The position numbers were made by a program, and so were the translations under genes. From NCBI RefSeq assembly GCF_046054155.1, contig NZ_JBEQCT010000014.1, positions 1 to 57,167 on the forward strand: a stretch of DNA of 57,167 nt. The letters run 5' to 3'. Source of the DNA: Celerinatantimonas yamalensis (GTDB taxonomy: Bacteria > Pseudomonadota > Gammaproteobacteria > Enterobacterales > Celerinatantimonadaceae). Under the pieces are notes generated by a model, which did not search any database, was not told the origin of the DNA, and saw only the letters and a list, made by a program, of their open reading frames with translations. Positions 50,531 to 57,167 of this stretch are shown here, piece after piece. How positions within the stretch are numbered: position 1 is the first letter of the stretch; each line of letters opens with the position of its first letter.

Positions 50531-50551
50531 GCGGCAACAAACCATTGCCGC
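50531..50551. terminator. Bidirectional terminator between FrnE-like gene and T6SS cluster
   Basis: GCGGCAA/TTGCCGC perfect stem with a seven-base loop. On the minus strand it is followed by CGTGTTTTTTTG; on the plus strand by AAGCCTTGTCTTTTT. It lies between two convergent units. Confidence 0.8.
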
Positions 50552-50662
50552 AAGCCTTGTCTTTTTAGCCATTTAACTCAGTGTCAGACATGCAAAAACA
50601 GATCAGTCAGTTATTTTTATGACAGTCCTTTCCATAAGAAATAGCGTGCACGATTCGATAAT

Positions 50663-51460
50663 TCAATGCGTGCTCTCGACGGTTTCCCACTGGCCATCAG
50701 CTAGAAATTTTCGCTTTAATACTTTATCGATTTTATCCCATTGGATCGGCAGTGGATTGGGGTAACCTATTTGTTTAAAATACTTCAAAATCGGTTGTTG
50801 CCGCTCTCTTTCATTTAATTTTCGTAAAAAATCATTCGCACCTTGATGTTCTATTTTATAAGGTTTTAATGTCTCTATGTAGTCAAAAGGACCACATCCA
50901 GCTAGCCACACTTTTACATCGCCATTCGGGATAAAGCCAAAGATAAAATGACTTGCATGACACTCCAACGCTACTTTTGGATCTTGAGTCTGGACTATGA
51001 CAGCCTGATGGGCGATATCTTTAATTTTCTGATTGATTTTTAATCGTGTCTCATAAAATTTTACATTGATCAATGAAACCCAGTGAATGGTGATCATATC
51101 AGGGAGCTCTTTGGTTCCCATACCCAGTTGCCTTCTTGTTTGAAGTGTAAACATATCGACCGGCAGAGCATAGCCATCATAGTGAGGGAAATATTGGCGG
51201 ACTTCTTTTAACGACTCGCCTACAACATTCACTTGATCGCCGATGATCGTCATATTTTCGCCATGACTATCCGTTGGATTAATACTGCTGATATCTACTG
51301 GATAAAATGTGGGAACCACATAGCCAACACTCCATGCGGAATACTCTTTTAGATTATCGGGGGTATCCCTTTGTCTATCCGCACAGCCGTCAAGAAATGG
51401 CAAAGCCACTAATGCAATTGTCAACATCAAGTTAGGAGACTTACTTTTTAATTGACTCAC
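50663..51460 (-). CDS. DUF2931-like lipoprotein, putative Tle1-type immunity (copy 4)
   Basis: A 265-residue lipoprotein. The signal peptide ends in a lipobox LPFLDGC (Cys26). The body follows the DUF2931 pattern: EYSAWSVGYVVPTFYPVDIS, LPDMITIHWVSLINVKFYETRLKI, and FIFGFIPNGDVKVWLAGCGPFDYIETLKPYK. It starts with GTG at 51460. It is the last of four tandem paralogues. Family context suggests immunity against the adjacent lipase; this is an inference. Its middle segment (NQKIKDIAHQ...KVALECHASH) matches copy 1 rather than its neighbour. Confidence 0.75.
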   Translation of the reverse strand: MSQLKSKSPNLMLTIALVALPFLDGCADRQRDTPDNLKEYSAWSVGYVVPTFYPVDISSINPTDSHGENMTIIGDQVNVVGESLKEVRQYFPHYDGYALPVDMFTLQTRRQLGMGTKELPDMITIHWVSLINVKFYETRLKINQKIKDIAHQAVIVQTQDPKVALECHASHFIFGFIPNGDVKVWLAGCGPFDYIETLKPYKIEHQGANDFLRKLNERERQQPILKYFKQIGYPNPLPIQWDKIDKVLKRKFLADGQWETVESTH

Positions 51461-51527
51461 CTTTTAAATTCCTCAACGGTCAATCATCTCATATACGGCG
51501 ACTAAATAACGTCATAAGTGAATATGA

Positions 51528-52328
51528 CTAATGCGTGCCCTCGACGGTTTTCCACTGACCATTACCTATATATTTTCGCTTTAAGACTTTATCGATCTTA
51601 TCCCATTGGATCGGCAGTGGATTGGGGTAACCTATTTTTTTAAAATGTTTGAACATTGTTTGTTGAAGCTCTTTCTTATACATTTTCCGTAAAAAATCAT
51701 TCGCGCCTTGATGTTCTATTTTATAAGGTTTTAATGTCTCTATGTAGTCAAGCTGACTACATCCACCTAACCAAACTTTCACATCACCATTCGGAATAAA
51801 ACCAAAGATAAAATGGCTATAGTGGCATTTAACCACAGTATCTGGGCTCCAGATTAGTCGAACTAAGATGGTCTTATTTATTTTCTGTTTAATACTCTTG
51901 GTTATTTTTAATCGTGTTTCATAAAATTTTACATTGATCAATGAAACCCAGTGAATGGTGATCATATCAGGGAGCACTTTGGTCCCTATACCAAGCTGCC
52001 TTCTTGTTTGAAATGTTAACATATCGACTGGCAGAGCATAACCATCATAATGCGGAAAATATTGACGGACTTCTTTTAATGTCTCCCCGACACTAGGAAC
52101 TTGAGCACCGATCTCTGTGATACTGTTCCCTTCATTATCCGTTGGATCAATAGAGCGAATATCAACCGGATAATAGGTTGGAGCCACATAGCCAACACTC
52201 CATGCGGAATACTCTTTTAGATTATCGAGGGTATCACTTTGTCTATCCACACAGCCGCCAAGAAGTGGCAAAGCCACTAATGCAATTATCAACATCAAGT
52301 TAGGAGACTTACTTTTTAATTGACTCAC
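51528..52328 (-). CDS. DUF2931-like lipoprotein, putative immunity (copy 3)
   Basis: A paralogue of 266 residues from the GTG at 52328. A TTG frame to 52343 is also open because of a one-base difference in the leader. Lipobox LPLLGGC at about Cys26. The middle segment KSIKQKINKTILVRLIWSPD...VVKCHYSH is shared with copy 2 but not with copies 1 and 4, while the LPVDMLTFQTRRQLG segment resembles copy 4. Confidence 0.73.
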   Translation of the reverse strand: MSQLKSKSPNLMLIIALVALPLLGGCVDRQSDTLDNLKEYSAWSVGYVAPTYYPVDIRSIDPTDNEGNSITEIGAQVPSVGETLKEVRQYFPHYDGYALPVDMLTFQTRRQLGIGTKVLPDMITIHWVSLINVKFYETRLKITKSIKQKINKTILVRLIWSPDTVVKCHYSHFIFGFIPNGDVKVWLGGCSQLDYIETLKPYKIEHQGANDFLRKMYKKELQQTMFKHFKKIGYPNPLPIQWDKIDKVLKRKYIGNGQWKTVEGTH

Positions 52329-52394
52329 CTTTAAATTCCTCAACGGTCAATCATCTCATATACGGCGACTAAATAACGTCATAAGTGAATATGA

Positions 52395-53195
52395 CTAATG
52401 CGTGCTCTCGACGGTTTTCCACTGATCATTACCTATATATTTTCGCTTTAAGACTTTATCGATTTTATCCCATTGGATCGGCAGTGGATTGGGGTAACCT
52501 ATTTTTTTAAAATGTTTGAACATTGTTTGTTGAAGCTCTTTCTTATACATTTTCCGTAAAAAATCATTCGCGCCTTGATGTTCTATTTTATAAGGTTTTA
52601 ATGTTCCTATGTAGTCAAGCTGACTACATCCACCTAACCAAACTTTCACATCACCATTCGGGATAAAACCAAAGATAAAATGGCTATAATGGCATTTAAC
52701 CACAGTATCTGGGCTCCAGATTAGTCGAACTAAGATAGTCTTATTTATTTTCTGTTTAATACTCTTGGTTATTTTTAATCGTGTTTCATAAAATTTTACA
52801 TTGATCAATGAAACCCAGTGAATGGTGATCATATCAGGGAGCACTTTGGTCCCCATACCAAGCTGACCACGCGACTGAAAGGTAAAAAAATCAAGCGGTA
52901 ATGCATAGCCATCATAATGCGGGAAATATTGACGGACTTCTTTTAATGTCTCTCCAACACTAGGAACTTGAGCACCGATCTCTGTGATACTGTTCCCTTC
53001 ATTATCCGTTGGATCAATAGAACGAATATCAACCGGATAATAGGTTGGAGCCACATAGCCAACACTCCATGCGGAATACTCTTTTAGATTATCGGGGGCA
53101 TTATTCTGTGTATCCACACAGCCGTCAAGAAGTGGCAAAGCCACTAATGCAATTGTCAACATCAAGTTAGGAGACTTACTTTTTAATTGACTCAC
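52395..53195 (-). CDS. DUF2931-like lipoprotein, putative immunity (copy 2)
   Basis: A 266-residue paralogue starting with GTG at 53195, lipobox LPLLDGC. It shares its central part with copy 3, but its LPLDFFTFQSRGQLGMG segment with copy 1. The spacer to the next copy is nearly the same about 67-bp sequence that separates the other copies, so these arose by unit duplication. Confidence 0.73.
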   Translation of the reverse strand: MSQLKSKSPNLMLTIALVALPLLDGCVDTQNNAPDNLKEYSAWSVGYVAPTYYPVDIRSIDPTDNEGNSITEIGAQVPSVGETLKEVRQYFPHYDGYALPLDFFTFQSRGQLGMGTKVLPDMITIHWVSLINVKFYETRLKITKSIKQKINKTILVRLIWSPDTVVKCHYSHFIFGFIPNGDVKVWLGGCSQLDYIGTLKPYKIEHQGANDFLRKMYKKELQQTMFKHFKKIGYPNPLPIQWDKIDKVLKRKYIGNDQWKTVESTH

Positions 53196-53262
53196 CTTTT
53201 AAATTCCTCAACGTTCAATCGTCTCATATACGGCGACTAAATAACGTCATAAGTGAATATGA

Positions 53263-54060
53263 CTAATGCGTGCTCTCGACGGTTTCCCACTGGCCATCAG
53301 CTAGAAATTTTCGCTTTAATACTTTATCGATCTTATCCCATTGGATCGGCAGTGGATTGGGGTAACCTATTTTTTTAAAATGTTTGAACATTGTTTGTTG
53401 AAGCTCTTTTTTATACATTTTCCGTAAAAAATCATTCGCACCTTGATGTTCTATTTTATAAGGTTTTAATGTTTCTATGTAGTCAAAAGGACCACATCCA
53501 GCTAGCCACACTTTTACATCGCCATTCGGGATAAAGCCAAAGATAAAATGACTTGCATGACACTCCAACGCTACTTTTGGATCTTGAGTCTGGACCATGA
53601 CAGCTTGATGGGCGATATTTTTAATTTTCTGATTGATTTTTAATCGTGTCTCATAAAATTTTACATTGATCAATGAAACCCAGTGAATGGTGATCATATC
53701 AGGGAGCACTTTGGTCCCCATACCAAGCTGACCACGAGACTGAAAGGTAAAAAAATCAAGCGGTAATGCATAGCCATCATAATGCGGGAAATATTGACGG
53801 ACTTCTTTTAATGTCTCCCCGACACTAGGAACTTGAGCACCGATCTCTGTGACACTGTTCCCTTCATTATCCGTTGGATCAATAGAACGAATATCAACCG
53901 GATAATAGGTTGGAGCCACATAGCCAACACTCCATGCGGAATACTCTTTCAGATTATCGGGGGTATCACTTTGTCTATCCGCACAGCCGCCAAGAAATGG
54001 TAAAGCCATTAATGCAATCGTCACGATCAAGTTAAGAGACTTACTTTTTACTGCATTCAT
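53263..54060 (-). CDS. DUF2931-like lipoprotein, putative immunity (copy 1)
   Basis: A 265-residue paralogue from ATG 54060 behind GGCGGAG; the longer frame to 54087 lies inside the lipase gene. Lipobox LPFLGGC. It is next to the lipase gene, overlapping its last 20 bp, as effector-immunity pairs often do, so it is the most likely cognate immunity protein. Its central part matches copy 4 (DIAHQ-type), and its LDFFTFQSRGQLG segment matches copy 2. Confidence 0.76.
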   Translation of the reverse strand: MNAVKSKSLNLIVTIALMALPFLGGCADRQSDTPDNLKEYSAWSVGYVAPTYYPVDIRSIDPTDNEGNSVTEIGAQVPSVGETLKEVRQYFPHYDGYALPLDFFTFQSRGQLGMGTKVLPDMITIHWVSLINVKFYETRLKINQKIKNIAHQAVMVQTQDPKVALECHASHFIFGFIPNGDVKVWLAGCGPFDYIETLKPYKIEHQGANDFLRKMYKKELQQTMFKHFKKIGYPNPLPIQWDKIDKVLKRKFLADGQWETVESTH

Positions 54061-56125
54061 AAACACTCCGCCGGTAGACCCCATCAATTTGATTAGGGCT
54101 ATTAGTTATACTGTTATCTGTTGAATGATGGATTAAATATGCTTGAATGAGCGACTGGCTATCAATAGCTTGATATTTTTTACCTTGCCGCGCAGCAGTG
54201 AGAACCTTCTCAAATAATGCTCTAAATTCAAATTCATTAATTTTCATTGGGATAAAAAAATCTTCATGACGAGAAGTATTCCAATAAACTGCACCAATAT
54301 TATCTAGGTCACTTATAGGAATGCCAAAGTGTTCTGCAAAACCATACATCATCGCTAAATATACTCGCGATAACTCACCTTCGACCATATTTACTTCATA
54401 TAGATTCGCCTTGAACTGTCGATGCTTTGAGCCAATATGGCCTTCATCAAATTTCATATAAAATAAGTGATCGGGCCAAAGCGTATTATTGTTATATAGT
54501 TGCAGTCTATTGCTCAGTTGCTGTTTTATTTTTTTCTTGTCCAGCCATGAATAATCGTGCGACAGCTGTGTGACACATTTTTTCTCATAAGTTAACAGAT
54601 AGTAATCGCTCATTGTTGAATTGATATATGAGCTTCGCGCAGGATAGCCTCCACCGATATCCGAGTGAGCACCCGGCAAGGTGAATTCATAAAAGTTATC
54701 CGCTTTATTGAGTTTATTTGAGCTAAAATTATAACGGTATTCAATGCAGTCATTCGCACGTAGATGAACAGCATGTTTCACCCGGCTGGGATCAAGCCAT
54801 AACTGCACATCACCGTTATTATCATTATGCACCGCGCTGCCGCCTTCGCCATACAGAGGTTCACGAGTCGGTGCAAAGTAGGAGGCGACCGTATCAAATA
54901 GCCCAGCAAACATAACCTCAAAAGATTCATTTTGGGACCAATCAAACCCGATTTTAAGACTAATATTGTTATCTTGGCATGCTTTTTCGAATTGAGAAGC
55001 AAAGGAATCGGCCGCGGCCGTTTGCTGCTCAGCTAAAATCAGGTTAATAAAGTGTCTCGCCGCCGCAGCGCCGCGACTAAAGCCAAAGACATCAAACTCT
55101 AACCGGTTAAACCCATCAAAATTGGATAAGTACTTAAAACTGGCATTATATAAATCTTTAATACTTTTAGTAATTTGATCAATAGCCGTGTTTGCTTTAC
55201 CAATAATGCCCCATTCACCGCGGCCAAACCCTTTCCCCCAAACAGACTCATCGGCTTTATGAATACGGTGAATATTATCGGTACCTACCCCAGTAATATA
55301 TTCGGGATGAACGAATATTTTTTTATCATCAATATAGTCATTATAGGTATAAAGATTATACATTTTTTGGACATTAGTGATTTCATTCGCCGCGCTGCCA
55401 TCAACACCTTTCGGATAAGAAAAACACTCGTTTTCACAAGCCCCCAACGTACTGGCATCCAAACGTTTAAATGTCTGAATAGGAATATTGTTTTTACTAT
55501 TTGCAAGATACTCTAAGCGCGTTTGTGCCAGACTTTTCCAGCTATGATAGTAACGCTGTAATTGCTGTTTTCCCCACAGTGCACTGTAGGTATGGTTTGC
55601 CGTGCCATCAAAGAACACCCCCAAACGCAGAGTGATATAATTAAACCCTCGGACTTTTAAAATATAACTGTGTCCGGTAACCAGTTTTAATCGATCTGCT
55701 TTGTTTTTCTGGTGACGCGTCGGTAAAACCTGACCATCTTGCAATGTTGTGAGATCGCCAGCGGTTACGTGAACATGTTGACGAACGCTGTCTTGATACC
55801 CTTTTTCGCTGGGCGGTTTTGCAACGCTTTGTCCACGCGCCCCATCGATATTTTTGCCCTCTTTTTGATAAGGGCGATGCAGCTGCGCCTCTTTAAGCCA
55901 GCTTTGATTATCTAGGTCGATCGTCACCACTCCTGCCGATAAATGAGTGAGTAACAACGCCGAGTGGCTCATCTGAAAATCAAATTTTTCATGGGTAGCG
56001 CTTGTGAGCACGCCCGATACATTCGAAAACGGTCGATTGTATTCATCAATAACTTGAATCTCTATCCAATGATTTTTACGTTCACACTCTAAGCAAAAAC
56101 CATCCGTCGTGGTTACCGCTCCCAT
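54041..56125 (-). CDS. T6SS lipase effector, Tle1-like (DUF2235)
   Basis: A 694-residue effector. The N-terminus has a C-x2-C (Cys11, Cys14) and a domain ending near 160. The DUF2235 alpha/beta hydrolase runs from RLGVFFDGTANHTYS (about 167-181). The catalytic Ser350 sits in FGFSRGAAAARHF (GxSxG), Asp411 in GLFDTVAS, and His487 in LPGAHSDIGGGYP. Such Tle1-like proteins are phospholipases delivered by VgrG. It starts directly after the DUF4123 stop (TAG-ATG), so co-translated. Confidence 0.9.
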   Translation of the reverse strand: MGAVTTTDGFCLECERKNHWIEIQVIDEYNRPFSNVSGVLTSATHEKFDFQMSHSALLLTHLSAGVVTIDLDNQSWLKEAQLHRPYQKEGKNIDGARGQSVAKPPSEKGYQDSVRQHVHVTAGDLTTLQDGQVLPTRHQKNKADRLKLVTGHSYILKVRGFNYITLRLGVFFDGTANHTYSALWGKQQLQRYYHSWKSLAQTRLEYLANSKNNIPIQTFKRLDASTLGACENECFSYPKGVDGSAANEITNVQKMYNLYTYNDYIDDKKIFVHPEYITGVGTDNIHRIHKADESVWGKGFGRGEWGIIGKANTAIDQITKSIKDLYNASFKYLSNFDGFNRLEFDVFGFSRGAAAARHFINLILAEQQTAAADSFASQFEKACQDNNISLKIGFDWSQNESFEVMFAGLFDTVASYFAPTREPLYGEGGSAVHNDNNGDVQLWLDPSRVKHAVHLRANDCIEYRYNFSSNKLNKADNFYEFTLPGAHSDIGGGYPARSSYINSTMSDYYLLTYEKKCVTQLSHDYSWLDKKKIKQQLSNRLQLYNNNTLWPDHLFYMKFDEGHIGSKHRQFKANLYEVNMVEGELSRVYLAMMYGFAEHFGIPISDLDNIGAVYWNTSRHEDFFIPMKINEFEFRALFEKVLTAARQGKKYQAIDSQSLIQAYLIHHSTDNSITNSPNQIDGVYRRSVYECSKK

Positions 56126-56914
56126 CTACTTTTCCATCCAATTGGTCAGTTGTAAGGTTTCATCTGCGTCTAGTTTGAGCTCTGTGACTAATCGCTCCGC
56201 TGAATAATTTGCTTGGGTCGCAAGTTGGCTAATTGCCCACAGTTCTCGCTGCTCCATATTAAAACCTTGGGTGATGGCCTGATTGAGCGCGCTTTCTATC
56301 AGCGCGCATTCATTATCTAACGGCATGACTAAATCTGGCGCAACTTCCCACAGCCTTCTCGATAAACTATAGGCATGGTTTTCCACACGATATAACGCCG
56401 CTAAGTCATCATCGATTAAACGCCACCAAGGCCGAGACTGTCGCAGCCATGAGCTATTATTATGTGGGTTAAAAATACGTTGCCACTGGCTCTTTTCCCA
56501 ATAACCGAGCGCCTTTACCGGCCCTAAAATTTGGCTAAGCCTAGTCGCATCCATCATGAAAAGCATCGGCACAAGCACAGTGGGGTCATAAGCGCGAAAC
56601 ATAATGAGTTCACCTTGAAAAGCGGCGATGAGTAAGCTTCTAAAATGATCTAAAATATCATCAGCCGCATAGTCTGTTTGAACGCATAACCCTTGAGTTA
56701 ATAATTCAGCAGGTAACTCATCGAGCGCATCACACCATGCGATGAGCCACGGCGAGTGATCCGCCAACTGCTCAAACGGCTCGTCAAAAAAGAGCATGGT
56801 GGCGCCATCCATAAAATGCTCTCGAGCTTGCATCATCTCAACTTGCTCAATCACGCTATGAGCCACTAACCAGTACTGAAAACAGGATTGAGGGGAATCG
56901 AGGTCACGGGTCAT
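56126..56914 (-). CDS. DUF4123 adaptor (T6SS effector chaperone)
   Basis: A 262-residue DUF4123 protein, a cytosolic adaptor that loads effectors on VgrG. Seen: GATMLFFDEPFEQLADHSPWLIAW (about 37-60) and IMFRAYDPTVLVPMLFMMDATRLSQILGPVKALGYW (about 103-138), the signature. Overlaps the VgrG stop by ATGA. Between VgrG and the lipase, it is very likely specific for that lipase. Confidence 0.87.
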   Translation of the reverse strand: MTRDLDSPQSCFQYWLVAHSVIEQVEMMQAREHFMDGATMLFFDEPFEQLADHSPWLIAWCDALDELPAELLTQGLCVQTDYAADDILDHFRSLLIAAFQGELIMFRAYDPTVLVPMLFMMDATRLSQILGPVKALGYWEKSQWQRIFNPHNNSSWLRQSRPWWRLIDDDLAALYRVENHAYSLSRRLWEVAPDLVMPLDNECALIESALNQAITQGFNMEQRELWAISQLATQANYSAERLVTELKLDADETLQLTNWMEK

Positions 56915-57167
56915 GACTCATCACTCTCTTTCGGGCACATTTTAACGCCGATTAAGTGTGCTTTTTCAGCAGTTAAAAAGGACTGATAATCAACCGTTTT
57001 TGCCTTCGCCAGCTCCACAGGCGGCTCTACCTCACCAGGTAATCTCGCAATTTTGCCCGCATAGCCACTACCACTGCCGGCACTGCCCCCTGAGTTTAAG
57101 TTAATCGCAGGGCCCACCAGAGACACCCCTGACGCATCCACTTTCACAAAGCTGCCACCGGCTTTGA
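56911..57167 (-). CDS. vgrG: VgrG C-terminal end (partial, off the right edge)
   Basis: About 85 codons at the window edge: GGSFVKVDASGVSLVGPAINLNSGGSAGSGSG, the typical VgrG beta-helix end, then a tail LPGEVEPPVELAKAKTVDYQSFLTAEKAHL. It is the spike protein of T6SS; the rest lies outside the window. Short extensions like this often bind the adaptor. Confidence 0.85.
   Translation of the reverse strand, partial: KAGGSFVKVDASGVSLVGPAINLNSGGSAGSGSGYAGKIARLPGEVEPPVELAKAKTVDYQSFLTAEKAHLIGVKMCPKESDES

Overview
The window is a Vibrionaceae-type chromosome segment, possibly Salinivibrio or a close relative. The evidence is a cassette array with Vibrio-repeat-like attC sites, a Vibrio-style LPS-core/coaD/mutM/rpmGB/radC/coaBC/dut/slmA/pyrE/rph/yicC housekeeping block of moderate GC, and a type VI secretion (T6SS) auxiliary cluster. 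The genus is an inference; no rRNA or tRNA gene was seen.

Region 1 (1-6.28 kb) is the inside of a chromosomal integron. It has ten cassettes on the + strand, each followed by an attC site; no integron integrase is in view. Six of the ten cassette genes are GNAT acetyltransferases; the others are a GFA-family protein, two SnoaL/DUF4440-like folds, an alpha/beta hydrolase and a small membrane protein (one cassette, 3348-4159, carries two of these genes because the site between them is only a 19-bp attC). Region 2 (6.28-10.33 kb) is a graveyard of IS fragments (IS110, IS3 twice, ISAs1) around a broken CoA-transferase gene, an HPP membrane protein and a divergent TetR regulator with two palindromic operators.

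Region 3 (10.4-13.75 kb) is AT-rich and reads leftward. It holds an ABC exporter, a 54-aa Cys/Pro/Gly-rich precursor-like peptide, and a chimeric ORF joining a methyltransferase to a SPASM iron-sulfur tail. Together these look like the remnant of a radical-SAM RiPP-like locus. It abuts a broken tnsA and a Tn7-like transposon end lying exactly at the stop codon of a BaiN/HI0933-type flavoprotein gene.

Region 4 (13.75-37.0 kb) is core chromosome: flavoprotein, rsmJ, glf, hldD-waaF-waaA, four more LPS-core glycosyltransferases or heptosyltransferase-like genes plus GT90 and Kdo kinase, coaD, mutM, rpmB-rpmG, radC, coaBC-dut-slmA, mscS, two small peptide genes (one with a long leader), rph-pyrE and yicC.

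Region 5 (37.0-47.1 kb) is a genomic island next to yicC. It has a broken P4-type integrase, the 3' half of hsdS, a GIY-YIG/DUF4357 gene, then a tight five-gene operon: NAD-dependent epimerase, GT4 glycosyltransferase, radical SAM/SPASM enzyme, WG-repeat/O-methyltransferase fusion and histidine phosphatase. A frameshifted hsdR and IS4/IS256 debris follow. The five-gene operon is intact while the restriction genes around it are decayed, and it is the best candidate here for an undescribed system.

Region 6 (47.1-57.17 kb) has an orphan PTS EIIBC gene, a FrnE-like DsbA-family gene, and a leftward T6SS module: VgrG tail, DUF4123 adaptor, Tle1-like DUF2235 lipase, then four tandem, visibly mosaic DUF2931-like lipoproteins that are probably its immunity proteins.
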